A stretch of 64,000 nt of DNA, taken from positions 45,369,651 to 45,433,650 of the forward strand of contig NC_065571.1 of assembly GCF_937616625.2 (NCBI RefSeq), written 5' to 3'. The notes under the pieces were generated by a model that was not told where the DNA came from, did not search any database, and saw nothing but the letters and a program-made list of their open reading frames with translations. Shown one piece after another: positions 46,552 to 57,715 of the stretch; position 1 is the stretch's first letter; every line of letters starts with the position of its first letter. A program made the translations under genes and the position numbers. Source of the stretch: Mercurialis annua. Taxonomy: Eukaryota; Streptophyta; Magnoliopsida; Malpighiales; Euphorbiaceae.

Positions 46552-47452
46552 TTTACTACTTTTATATGGTTCACTACCCGCATGAACTTCCAAAATAACA
46601 ACCAGGAATGTGAACCAAATCAATTTGAAAATAATCGGTTCAATTTTTTATATTTTTAAATGTTAATATGTAAAATACATTGTAATTTGATTTGAATTTG
46701 ATTTATAAATTTAAAATCTTTATTTTTTATCTTTAAAATTCTAAAAATGTAATTTATAATTTTGTTTGGATTTTATTCCAAATATTTGGTGCGATATTTT
46801 ATTTTTAAAATAACCGAAGGATTTGAATGTTTACACTCCCACACCGAACTTGAAAACCGTATGCACAACCATAATGACGCCACAACTTCTTCATGTATTA
46901 ACATATTTTTTCTTTTACTTTTCTTCCACATACAGAATTTAGTCAATTTAGCGTTAAGAATTTGACAAAAAAGAAGAAATGTTAAGGCTTGTAGAAAGGC
47001 TTTTGATTTTTTTTTTTTGGAAAAAAATAGAACAATGCTTGTTTGGATAACAAAATTGAAATTAAACAATTTGTTAAAAAATATTTTAACATTAAAATGT
47101 AATTTCAAGCAAGCTTAAGCATGTATTAATTAATTAATAAAATAATAAAATATATAAAATTAACATTCATATTTTCTTAAAATAATTATAAAATATAAAA
47201 TTTCTTCTTATATGAGAAGGATTTAGTATTATATTATCCATATACATTTTAAATATGTTTAATATAAATATATATATTCATGTTAAATTTAAATATCATC
47301 TAAAATTAAATTAAACATTAATAAATAATATAGAGAAAATAAAAAAAATAGTCAATCCCAACACTTGTTTTAATTAATTATGTCTTTAGTTGTTAAATTT
47401 TCTTTATTACCGTTCTTTTTACAATATAGCAAAGTTGTTATATTTATTTCAC
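46552..47452. other. Intergenic, no gene recognised
   Basis: AT-rich sequence after the LINE target site. Open frames 46762-46965 (+) and 46773-47108 (-) overlap each other and lack domains; both are taken as chance. Confidence 0.5.
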
Positions 47453-48798
47453 AAACGAAACTTTACCCTGTGAACTTGGCACAGAATATCAAAAACGTCC
47501 AAATTAGCAAAATAAAATCACTTTTACCCTAAACTTTGCAAAACTGGGTCAAAAATCTCCCTTCTTACTCTCATACAAAAGAGTGAAATACACTCTTCGT
47601 TTTTTAGGGTGGCTTTTTTTCCAAGGTGGTTTTTTTAATAGAAAAATATTTAAAATGGTATTTTTTTTTTAAATTTTAAAGGCCTAATTACTTAAAAAAA
47701 CCACACCTTGTAATATTTTTTCGTTTATACCATGACCTAGGAAAAAGTTCATTTTTACCCTTTTTTTGATTTTTCATTTTTAACTCTACCCTAAAGCACT
47801 AAATTGAACTTTTTTTATTTAAAAAAAGCTTAAAATATTCGTTCATTTTTTAACTTATTTGTATTTTTTTCAAATAAAAAAAAATGATATAACCCTTCTA
47901 TTTAATTATTTTTAATGTTTTCATCCTTTAATTAATTAAATTGCCAAAAAATAAAATTTTGGGGTACAATTGAAAACGAAAAAATCAAAAAAAGGGTACA
48001 AATAAACTTTTTCGTAGGTCAGGATATAAACGAAAAATTATTTTAAGGTGAGATTTTTTTAAGTAATTAGGCCAATTTTAAATTAATACCTGATAATTAA
48101 AAAAAGGAATAATTTAATCCTTTTAATTTAAAACTTAAAATCATAAATTAACCCCCCCCCCCCCCCCAAAAAAAATTTGTATGTATAATAAATTAACACC
48201 CAAATTTTATACATATAACAAAATAACCCTTAAATTTTATACTTTTTAATAAAAAATAAAAAATTTAACAAAAAAATTACAATTATTTTTTAAATTTAAA
48301 ATAGATTCGTGGGTCTAACCCATGTGTCTGTTCATCAAATGGATGAACAAAATTGTTAATCCATTTGATGAACAAATTGTTCATCAATTAGAGATGAGTG
48401 CTCCTTGTCAAAACGAGGAGTAGATCTGTTCCCCATTTTGGCGAGGATTAGATTTGCTACTCGCATGAGGAGCGATTTTCGAGGAGCAAATCGCTCTTCA
48501 GGAGAGTAGTGGAGTTGTTGTTCCTCTAAGAAGAGGAGCATCTGCTCCCTTCTCCTCCTCGTCGGAGCTGGAAAAAAAAGTTAAATATCTTTTGGAAAAA
48601 AGTTTTGAAAAGTCCTTAGATTAATTAGTGTTTAAATATAATTAATTAGAGACCTACTTTCCAATTAAGATGCCACGTCAGCATAAGGGTGTTTTTGAGC
48701 CGGTTTTGTCAAGTTCAGGATAATAGTGATCCGGTTTTTTCAATTTGGACGTTTTGATACTTTGTGCCAAGTTGAGAGGGTAAAGTGAACACTCGTTC
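47453..48798. mobile_element. Mutator-like TIR element with GC-rich core and a nested MITE (1,346 bp)
   Basis: A 10-bp exact duplication TTTATTTCAC flanks it (47443-47452 and 48799-48808). The arms share AACTTGGCACA.A.TATCAAAA, CGTCCAAATT and GGGTCAAAAA/GAGCCGGTTTT blocks, and the right arm has GCCACGTCAGCA. The same family occurs at 57006-57715. The centre (about 48400-48570) is a GC-rich field of stacked GAGGAGC/GCTCCTC palindromes. A C-homopolymer lies near 48150. Confidence 0.85.
47681..48073. mobile_element. Mutator-like MITE (393 bp) nested in 47453-48798
   Basis: Ends GGCCTAATTACTTAAAAAAA and its reverse TTAAGTAATTAGGCC, with an exact 9-bp duplication AATTTTAAA (47672-47680 and 48074-48082). 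The arms pair over about 100 bp (TTTTTCGTTTATACCATGAC). Same family as 28222-28817. Confidence 0.93.
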
Positions 48799-48884
48799 TT
48801 TATTTCACCCAACATGTTTTGTCCCCTAGTTTACACGTGTCTAACTTTTCGGTGAAAACCAAACACATGTATCGTGTTGCTCGG

Positions 48885-51461
48885 TGTTAAAGATAATCCC
48901 ACATTACTTAGGAGAACAAATATAAATGAGTTTATAAGTATAAAGGTTCAACCACCTATTAACTAGTTCTAGTTATTAGGTCATGGTTGAACCTAAACAC
49001 TCTCATAAGCATGTGGGGTTGTCACGTTCTCACCAAATTATAATTAATTACTCCCACCAATATTTCTAATATGGTGTTGCCGCTGCGTATTAAATCAAAA
49101 TTTCAGTAGATCTGGCCCGGATTTTTAATTTGCCGGTTATCCTTCTGGATGTTCGTTCCCAGCGGCCCGGTCCGGTGTTGCCGCTGCTTGTTAAATCAAA
49201 AAGATTCAGTTTCAGGGGAAGTCAATTTCAAGTGACAACCGGATGTCCAGTCCCGGTTGCACTTGAGGGGCGATGTTAAAGATAATCCCACATTGCTTAA
49301 AAGAACAAATATAAATGAGTTTATAAGTGTAAAGGTTCAACCACCTCTTAACTAGTTCTAGTTATTAGGTCATAGTTGAACCTAAACTCTCTCATAAGCA
49401 TGTAGGTGGATTGTCACTGTAATACCCCAAATAATTAAGTCGTGCCACGTGTCAGGAATTCCGATAAATTAAGTTAAGAAGAATTTAATTTAATTATATC
49501 AGGAAATTGGAATAATTTTATTAAGCTAATTAGCGAGATTAAAGGAAATAACTTCGAAAATAATTATAAAATAAATTATAAATCCCGTAATGGAATTTAT
49601 TTCGCCAAAGTCCGCGAAATGATTTATAATATCTATGGTAAAAGTCTCGAGTCAATGGGAGACCTTTTAAAATTTGGACGCGGATAGGTTTTGGGCTAAA
49701 TTGTAACTTTTGGAAAAAGTTCAAGGATCAAAATGTAAATTATCCAATTAAGCTTCGAGAATAGAAATTAAAAGATTATTGTCGGAAAGTAATTATAATT
49801 GGGTTAGTATTATTTATTGGATATAAATAATACGTAAGTAATTGAGTTAAAGTGAATAATTAACCATTTGGTTAAAATAGAAAGATTAAAAGAGAATTGG
49901 TTTAAGTTAAAGAAATGAAGGATTAAAAGGGACAATTAGCCAATTATATATAAGGAAAGAAATAGGAAGAGAATGATCCAGAACTCATTCTCAGCTTCAT
50001 TTCCATTTCTCTCGACGCTAAACTACGGTCCGTCGCTCGATCTCCGTTTCTCGTCCGTTTTCAACGTTCTATAGCTCGAATCGATCGTATTTCAATGGGT
50101 AATCACGGTAAGCACGTTGTTTTGCCGTTTATTTGAGTTTATTGGATGGGTTTTTGATTTGAAAATTAGGTTACGGAGAAACCGTATCGCGATTACGTAT
50201 TTGATTCGTTTTATACGTTTTTATTGTGTTTTTGGATAGATTAGGATGCTATATGGATGTTGGATGAGTTCGGGATTGATTTAGCACGTCGGAATGGCCG
50301 TTTTCAGCGGCCGGAGTCGTGCCCACGAAGGTGCACGACGTGCTCAAGGTTAGAGCACCCTGAGGAGGTGCACGACGTGCACCTCCCAAATTCGAAGGTG
50401 CACGACGTGCACCGCCCTTCTTTTGAAGGGGAATGACTCCAAAAACCTAATTTTACGATCCCCTAACCCGATATCGACTCCCGGACTCCGAAAATGCAAG
50501 ATTCGGACGTTAAACGAGTAAAATATGACTAGTTGTTTGGAATGAGATAGTTTATGGATATCAATTGGTTTTATTAAGAAAACCTATATTCTCTATTGAG
50601 GATTGAACCGAGAAGTATTAAGAAAGGAAAGAAGTATGATTCGTTTATCGAAAAAGATTACGTTTGAAGCACGACGGTTAAAGAGTGTGGCGTGTCGTGT
50701 CTCGAGTCTAGAATCAATCCTAGAATAGGATTCTGATATGAGTTAAATGATTTGAAATTGTTTTAGATCCGGCGAGGCAAGAGGCAGTGGGACAAAGAGC
50801 TCGGGAAGCTTGACGTGTCTAAGCCCCGAAGTGTTTTTGGATAAGCGTGTTCTGTGAGTACACTTTAATTACTTGCTAATATTCATAAAGTCGCGTATTT
50901 TCATATACGGGCGACTATATGAATACTTATATGTTTAAAAGTATGTTTGGAAGTAATATCATATGAAGTATGATCCAAAAAGAATATTTTCTACATAAAG
51001 AAGTTTTCAAACGTTTTCACCCTTTATGTAATATTACTTGTAATTATGTGTATTCACTCAGTTTTATACTGACCCCATTGTTACTCCAATTTTTACAGGT
51101 TGAGTTAGGTACGATTTGGAGAATGAAGCTTCCGAAGTTTTAATTCTCGGAAGTAGTACGAGTCATGAGACCTGGTTCTCATTCTAACAAGTCCGCAGTA
51201 GTTTAGAGAAACAGACTCTATTTTGTAAAACGCTTTAACTCTGATGTATTTTTCAAACAGGGGTCGTGCGTATTTTGATATTATTGTGATATATAAAATA
51301 TGATTTAATTTGCGAAAAAATTTATAGTAGTTTTAGGCTTGCTACGGGTTTTGTAGCTACCACTCCCATTCCCTAGCGCCGTTTGCGACTCATGATTTTG
51401 GGTCGTGACAGTCACATTCTCACTAATTAATAATTAATTACTCCCACCAATATTTCTAATA
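48885..51461 (+). mobile_element. TRIM-like miniature LTR retrotransposon, interrupted
   Basis: LTR 1 is 48885-49071 (187 bp, TGTTAAAGATAATCCCACA ... TATTTCTAATA). LTR 2 starts at 49274 and ends at 51461, but is split by a solo LTR. The internal region is only about 200 bp, has no coding sequence, and ends in a purine-rich ACTTGAGGGGCGA before LTR 2. Flanks CTCGG (48880-48884) and CCCGG (51462-51466) fit a 5-bp target duplication with one mismatch. The primer site is not clear (TGGTGTTGCCGCTGC follows LTR 1). Confidence 0.8.
49418..51410 (+). mobile_element. Gypsy-type solo LTR (1,993 bp) inside the TRIM-like LTR 2
   Basis: Starts TGTAATACCCCAAATAATT and ends TTTGGGTCGTGACA (TG..CA), with an exact 5-bp duplication GTCAC (49413-49417 and 51411-51415). 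TGTAATACCCC and GGGTCGTGACA ends are common in plant Gypsy LTRs. A TATATAAGG box (near 49948) and CTCTCGACGCTAAAC leader follow. Around 50330-50425 are three GTGCACGACGTGC palindromes. Absence of any internal region implies LTR-LTR recombination after insertion. Confidence 0.9.
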
Positions 51462-51466
51462 CCCGG

Positions 51467-51825
51467 TAACCCTTTTCTCTAGCAAATTTCTTTTCTAATT
51501 ACCATTTTGACCTTACTTCTTTAATTCATTAACTGCTCTCTTCTCTCTCCCATAGTTTCTTTCTCTCCTTCAAATTAAGGTTTAATCATTCACACTTTGC
51601 TATTATATTCTAAACCATATTCATTTTCATTGTAATTTTAACTTTTGTTTTGGTTTAGTGGCTCTTCATTTTTCAAATTTATTGTATTAAGTTTATAAAT
51701 AGCAACATGTTTGTATCTACAAGATCAACTCCATCAAAAAAAACTGAGTTTGTTGAACTAGCAAAAATGAAAGGCCAATTAGTTAAAAAAATGGATAAAA
51801 ATGTTGAGGAAAGTGGTGCCAATTC
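51467..51825. other. Short spacer with CT-rich leader-like sequence
   Basis: CTCTCTTCTCTCTCCCATAG and TTTCTTTCTCTCC tracts precede a small frame starting at 51707 (MFVSTRSTPSKKTEFVELAK). That frame runs directly into the next TIR element. It may be a host gene fragment interrupted by the element, but there is not enough sequence to name it. Confidence 0.3.
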
Positions 51826-52692
51826 GGCTAATAATCACCGACGGTCCTCGACTTTTACCCTAACCTTCCGTAAACCCTCCAACCTTTCAAAAGCTTCCCT
51901 AAACCCCCCAACCTTTGTGGCGGCGCCATTCACGGCCCTTATAGACGAAAATACCCCTAAGCGCCGTCTTTTTTTGGCGGCTACAATTCTAAAAAAAAAA
52001 AAGACGGCGCCACGTGTCATCTGACATGTGGCAAAATATCTAAAAAAAATTGAAAAACCCAAAACACCCTTACAACTATTAAAATTTAATTAAAACAAAA
52101 ATAAAAAATCAAAGCAAATCAACCCATTCAAACCATTGAATTATCGAAACCGAACCGCCACAACCGAACCCGCCTCCGGTCATCTTCTCAGGTGAGAAAA
52201 CGACCAAGCTCGTCGTCTTCTCAGATCTGAGAAGACGAGCATCAGCTCGTCTTCTGCACATCTGTTCTTGGAGAACAGATGTGTATTTGTTCTCCAAGAA
52301 CAGATTTCAGATCTGTTCTTGGAGAACAGATTCCGATGGGTCGGCGGCGGGTGGTGGTCGGCGGCGGGTGCGGTGAGTGGTTCGGGTTGGCGGGCGGATT
52401 GACCGTGGGTTGGGTTTGATTAAGTAAATTTGATTTGGTTTAATTTTTTAGGGGGTATTTTGGGTGTTTCAATTTTGTTTTGACGTTAAATGACGTGTCA
52501 ATTAACATGTGGCGCCACTATTTTTTTTTTCCAAAAAAAAGGACAGCCGCCAAAACCAAAAGGGTAGTTTCGTCTATAAGGGCCGTGAATGGCGCCGCCA
52601 CAAAGGTTGGGGGGTTTAGAGAAGCTTTTGAAAGGTTGGGGGGTTTACGGAAGGTTAGGGTAAAAGTCGAGGACCGTCGGTGATTATTAGCC
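51826..52692. mobile_element. TIR element with long G/C-rich arms (867 bp)
   Basis: The arms start GGCTAATAATCACCGACGG and pair almost perfectly for about 180 bp (GGTCCTCGACTTTTACCCTA, CCCCCCAACCTTTGTGGC, GGCCCTTATAGACGAAA). AATTC lies at both edges (51821-51825 and 52693-52697), possibly a 5-bp duplication. The centre (about 52190-52340) is a stack of AGACGAGC.TCGTCTTCT and CTGTTCTTGGAGAACAG palindromes. Open frames in the arms (51707-52024, 52480-52683) mirror one another and are not genes. Confidence 0.85.
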
Positions 52693-52697
52693 AATTC

Positions 52698-53713
52698 TAT
52701 ATTTCAAAAGAAAATGTATCTGGTGATGTTAAACTCAAGGAAAAAGTAGCTCATGTCTTGATGTGAAAACAAAGCGCTTAATTTATGATTCGGTCCTTGA
52801 AAATAAAGAAAGATTAGAAAATCATACATATTGAAGAACTAATTCGTTTGATTAAGATAATTTTATTTTTCAATTGTAGTCTATGTAGTTTGTGTTTGTT
52901 TAATCTTTTTGATCAAAAATTATTTATATAGTTGTTTTTGAAATGTCTGATATATGTGTATCATTTATGTACAATATATATATATTTTAAATGTTAGATT
53001 ATTTTAATTTTTACATAATAATTTGTGAAATTTTTTCGGTATATATATCATTTATGTATAATAGATGTTTTCTATAGTTTTAGTTCATTTTTACTTTATA
53101 TTAATAGTTTGTGAAAATTTATGTTTTTATATGTATAATATATGCATTTTATATCTATTATGTGTTTAATGTAACTGTTACTATATGTTTTTAGTTAAAA
53201 TTTATGGTTATTATTGATGTCATCCACGTGTGTGTCCATTTCTTATTGGAAAGGTATTGAAGTGAAGTTTTTTTTTTTTTTCATGCAAGAATGATAATAA
53301 TTTGGGAGGAGAATTTTTTAGAAGAATGTGGAAATAGGAGGAATTTTTTGAATAGGTTACCCGATCCCTAACTAAAAAAGTGGGGGCCAAAGAATATAGA
53401 TTGGCTGAATGGTATTTGTGTAGATTGTAGGTGTTCTTTTTTTGATATTTTTGGTGAATTTGTTAATAATATATAATTAATTGTACTTATTTTTTTTTAT
53501 TTAAATACAAAAAGTCAAATTAATTTTTTTTTTTATTATAAGAACCTAAAATTTTATTTTAGTCCAAATTCCATAACCACCATAAAATTAGGTCTAAGAG
53601 AACACCAGGTAATTCAACCAAGCCCAACAAACCATAAAAAATTTAATTTTATGTCTAAATCACAGCTATAAACAACTTAACACAGAGTAAAACAAATAGC
53701 AAGCGATACATAA
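52698..53713. other. Intergenic, no gene recognised
   Basis: AT-rich with loosely repeated TATATGTATAATATATG-type words (about 52975-53210). The region 53340-53400 has slightly higher GC but no ORF or element ends. Confidence 0.45.
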
Positions 53714-53723
53714 ATTTTGCTTT

Positions 53724-54078
53724 GAACAAAGGGTCAACGCACCTCCTGAACTTGTGACACAAGGTCATATAATCCAATTTATACTTTTTTGAGAAACTAA
53801 CCCTAAAACTCTTCATTTTTGGATCAAATAATCCATAATTTATATTTTTATTTTAAAAAACAAAGATTTAGGATAAATTTATCACAACAATTAGGGAAGT
53901 ATCTAATTTTTTTTTTGCATCCCTCACCTCCGATTTATATTTTACGCGTTTTAAAAATACAATTATGGAGTTACTTGACCCGAAAATGAAGAGTTTTGGG
54001 GTTATTTGTTCAAAAAAGTACAAATTGGATTAGGTGATCCTGTGACACAAGTTTAGAGCGCGCGTTGACCCTTTGTTC
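53724..54078. mobile_element. Mutator-like MITE (355 bp)
   Basis: The arms GAACAAAGGGTCAACGC and (reversed) the same pair over about 110 bp (ACTTGTG.CACA.G.TCA, AATCCAATTT.TACTTTTTTG, AAAACTCTTCATTTT). An exact 10-bp duplication ATTTTGCTTT flanks it (53714-53723 and 54079-54088). Confidence 0.93.
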
Positions 54079-54334
54079 ATTTTGCTTTTTACACTGTCCT
54101 AACTACAATAGGACTTGCCAATTTTGATACATGATAAAAATCTCAAAATTATTTTTTTTTCTTCTAAAAAACATGTTCAAAATCATATCTTGGCGAATGT
54201 CCGCTATAATCATGCCGCTGGTTACTACCTACTCACAAAAGTCACCCTATTCCAACCCCTTCATAGTTGGTAGATATCAAATAAGAAAAAATAATTTTAT
54301 TTATTGCCAGAATATTTTTTCCTTTTAATTTTTA

Positions 54335-54600
54335 GTGTTAATTGCAAATTAAATCACGAACTTTACACTACTTTACAATTACAACACGAATTTTAAAACT
54401 TGCCACTATCCGTAACCAACTTTCGTTTTTAGCAATTGATATAAAGAAAAATCATACGACGACATATGGCGGTATATTACATTGTCTACGTTAGTGTATG
54501 TTTAGGTTGGTGGACCAATTTACCAAAAAATGAAAGTTAATTACTGATATTTTATAATTGTAAATTAGGGTAAAATTCGTAATTTAATTTGCAATTAACC
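54335..54600. mobile_element. Mutator-like MITE (266 bp)
   Basis: Ends GTGTTAATTGCAAATTAAAT and (reversed) GGTTAATTGCAAATTAAAT, with an exact 10-bp duplication TTAATTTTTA (54325-54334 and 54601-54610). The arms also share ACGAA.TTTAC and TTTACAATTA words. Confidence 0.92.
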
Positions 54601-54610
54601 TTAATTTTTA

Positions 54611-55195
54611 CTTGGCCAAGACTATTCTCTCCTTAAATTTTCACATTCATATTATTCATATAGGCCTGCATCATCTTTATGTAAATATTATTAGAAAAGC
54701 TACAGTTGAAAAAAATTATCTTTCATGGGTTCATTTCATTCTCTCATCAACAAAATATACATATATTTTTTTCGAACCCTCCATTCTCGAAGTCATTTTA
54801 TCTTAGAAAAGCCTTCTTTCTCTACGGGTCCCTGCTTTCCATAACAGGGTACGCATAAGGACCTCTTTTCCGAAGTCACCTGGCCCTAAAAACTCTCATA
54901 TCTTAGGGTCAACTTCTGCTATTGGTTTAATCCAAAATTTTCACTATATCAAAAAAAAAATACACTGAAATGATAGATTTGAAACAAAATAAAAGTTCGT
55001 GCCTTTAAATGGCAACTTTTAAAGGTCATGATTAAAATGAAATTTCGTGTAAAGTTCGTGATTTTTTTAGGAATTAAATCTTTGAAAAAACAAAAAAACA
55101 TATTTCAAATTCTTTAATTTGTTTTTGGTCTTGAACTTCAATTTAATGGCCAACCATATAATAAAACTTGTTTTGAATACATCAAGAGCCCTAAA
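54611..55195. other. Intergenic with a truncated MITE copy
   Basis: About 55000-55085 (GGTCATGATTAAAATGAAAT, TTCGTGTAAAGTTCGTGAT) matches the right arm of the element at 33330-33610 without its partner arm. Otherwise no gene. Confidence 0.55.
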
Positions 55196-55541
55196 TCATT
55201 TTCCACCAGAAAACATCATCAAATTTTTTTCATAAATGAGATTAAAACGTTTAACAAAAAATGTACCTAGCTTACTACATTTATAGGTTTTATTGTCTTC
55301 TCTCTCCTTCAAAATACAATACTCCTCTTTAATTGTTCTCCTGACTTTTATTGCATTATCAGTCACTGGATTATACCATTTTTCTCTATCCCTCCTCAAC
55401 AAATCATCAACAATAACATCCTCAGAGATATCAACACCTTCACAAGAAATATCAACATATAAGTCAACAAAAGTTTTACCATCTATCCAAGAAACATGCA
55501 AGAATGACAGCTTCCCTACGCTTAAGACTTATTTGAAGCAG
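55196..55541 (-). pseudogene. Unrecognised coding-like fragment
   Basis: A minus-strand frame encodes LSVGKLSFLHVSWIDGKTFV, then DLYVDISCEGVDISEDVIVD, KWYNPVTDN and KEEYCILKEREDNKTYKCSK, with a normal amino-acid mix unlike the low-complexity frames around it. A possible splice donor (CTAG followed by GTACAT) lies near 55265, so the last 20-odd residues may be intron. No family recognised; it could be one exon of an unplaced gene or a captured gene fragment. The upstream frame is closed by a stop just before LSVGK. Confidence 0.3.
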
Positions 55542-55699
55542 CATTTGACCTCCTTCCTCAAGTATTATCAACAATCTAATATTAAACAATAATTATAATA
55601 AATAAAAATTTTAATACACTCTTGTAAAAGAATAATCCTAATATCACAGATGATATTAAAATGAATAAAAAATTAAAATTACATAGTAATATAGGGATT

Positions 55700-56720
55700 A
55701 TTTGTCAAATACACTATTTTGAAAAGTATTTATCACTTTTTACACCAACTTTCTATAATTTTCCATTATACACTAATAATAAACATATTTACAAAAATAC
55801 ATATTATATATATAGGAGACTTATCTTATTTTAGGTTAAAATTTTACATAGTCACACTCTATTTTCTCTTTCTTCTCTCTTTTTCTTTCAAAATTTTCTC
55901 TTTTTTTCTTCTTTTCCATTTGACTTTCCGGTTGTCTCTTCCGGTTATGTTTCCGTTCGTCTCCTCTTTTTCGCATTTCTATTCTCGTTTCCGTTCGTCT
56001 ACTTCCGATGAGTTTCTCGTCTCTTCCGATCGCTTTTCTGTTTGTCTCTTCTGTTCTCTTCCGTTTGCGCTATAAATTTCTCGACATCGTTTTTAGATTT
56101 TTTGTAATTTTTAGATTTTTTATGATGATTTAAACATTTTGTAAATAAATTATTGTAGATCTATAATTTTTTGTTTATAAATTTTTTCCATTATTCATAT
56201 AATTATTTTGTCTTTCTCTTATTTATAGATTTGTTTATTTATTTTAATGCTACTGATTTTGTAAAGAACGATTAATTGATGGTGTATTTGCAGTGTTTTT
56301 ATAATATATTTACTTATAATGTATTTCTGGTGTTTTTCGGTGTATTTATGCCGTTTTTCTAATATATCTATGGTGCATTTGTAATGTTTATGATGTATTT
56401 GCGGTGTTTTTATGGTATAAAAACACTATAAAAATATTATAGATACACTATATACACACTATTATTACACTATAAAAACACTATAGTTACATTAAAAAAA
56501 CACAATAGATATATTATAATACAATATAGTTACACTAAAAAGCATAATAAAAAAATAAAAAAAATATCAATTTTTTTTTATAAAAAAAAATAAATCATTA
56601 AAAAGTGAAAAAAAATATTTGTGAAAATTCGAAATAGAAGTAGGTATTTTTCGTAAAAAAAAGGTTACATAAACAAGAACAAAAAAGTAATATAAAATTA
56701 TAAATAAAATAGGAAATAAG
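55700..56720. repeat. Probable non-autonomous element: pyrimidine-rich leader plus mirrored short-repeat array
   Basis: 55850-56070 is CT-rich and leader-like (TTTTCTCTTTCTTCTCTC, CTTCCGGTTATGTTTCCG), with an open frame (55719-56075) that is too biased to trust. 56270-56410 has GTGTATTTGCAGTGTTTTTA-type units, and 56410-56540 the same words reversed (TATAAAAACACTATAGA.ACAC), forming a large imperfect palindrome. Outer ends and target duplication were not fixed. Confidence 0.5.
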
Positions 56721-56821
56721 AAATAGTGTAGTAGGAAATTACTTCACTAATATAACAAAATTCAGTACAAATATTAGTAAAAATTAATTTAAATTAACAA
56801 ATTCAATCTACTATTCTATTT

Positions 56822-56998
56822 GCATGTGAGGTATAGTCCAGTGGGCTACTCTCACTATGCATTTCCAGAGGGCAAGGGTCCGACCCTCTCTCTGACAGCC
56901 AGTTGGCTGTTTCTAAACTAAATGAATAATTACGTGAACCCCTGCTAACGTCTAACTTAGTGTAGTTCTACTTTTGAAAAAAGAAAAAGTCTAATATT
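56822..56998 (+). repeat. Possible tRNA-derived SINE
   Basis: TAGTCCAGTGG (about 56834-56844) matches the Pol III A-box consensus TRGYNNARNNG. GGGTCCGACCC lies about 42 bp on and resembles a B box. The segment ends in an A-rich tract (GAAAAAAGAAAAAG). It abuts the next element's target site. Tentative. Confidence 0.4.
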
Positions 56999-57005
56999 CT
57001 ATTTA

Positions 57006-57715
57006 GAACAAAGGATCACTTTCACCCCTAAACTTGCGTCAAAGTATCAAAAAAGTCCAAAACTGGAAAATAGGATCACTTATACCCTAAACTTGCGTAT
57101 TTCGGCTCAAAAACACCCCTCCCCACTCTCACCTCAGAGAGTGAGTTACACTCTCCGGTTTTAGATAGTGGTTTTCTTTTCAAAGTGGTTTTAACCAAAA
57201 AAAAGGTTAAAATGGTGCTTAAATTTTTTTAATTTTTTTAAATTAACATATAAAACTTTAAAATTAACATATAAGACTTTCAAATTAATAATTTAATTTA
57301 AAACTTTATTTATTTTATTAATAGTATTTAAAAATATAAAGACTTTATTGTATATTTTACATTTTTATTTATTTTTATATTTAAAAAAATGTTTTCCGGC
57401 GAGGAGGAGCTCCTCCTCGCCGGAACCGAGGAGCTTCTGCTCCTTAGATGAGAAGCAGAGCTCCTAACGAGGAGGCTATGCTCCTCATCGGAGGAGCAGA
57501 GCTCCTCGTGAAATTTGATTAATTAGTGCTGATTATAATTAATTAGTGTAAGATATGATTAATTTAAATCTCACTCTCCAATTAAGGTGCCACGTCAGCA
57601 AAGGGGTCTTTTTGAGCCGGTTTACACAAGTTCAGGGTATAAGTGATCCGGTTTTCCAACTTTGGACTTTTTTGATACTTTGACGCAAGTTCGGGGTGAA
57701 AGTGATCATTTATTC
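57006..57715. mobile_element. Mutator-like TIR element with GAGGAGC core (710 bp)
   Basis: The arms start GAACAAAGGATCACTTTC and (reversed) GAATAAATGATCACTTTC and share CACTTATACCCT.AACTTG and CAAAGTATCAAAAAAGTCC. An exact 10-bp duplication ATTCTATTTA flanks it (56996-57005 and 57716-57725). The middle (57393-57513) is a GC-rich stack, GGCGAGGAGGAGCTCCTCCT and four similar GAGGAGC/GCTCCTC palindromes. Same family as 47453-48798. It ends 231 bp upstream of the helicase start codon. Confidence 0.93.

Noticed and set aside
48148..48170. C-homopolymer next to A-run as a regulatory tract
   Set aside because: Simple homopolymer, likely slippage or an assembly-sensitive site.
51707..52024. 105-aa plus-strand ORF and its mirror at 52480-52683
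   Set aside because: Most of it is the inverted arm of the TIR element; the reverse strand of one arm gives the same peptide as the other.
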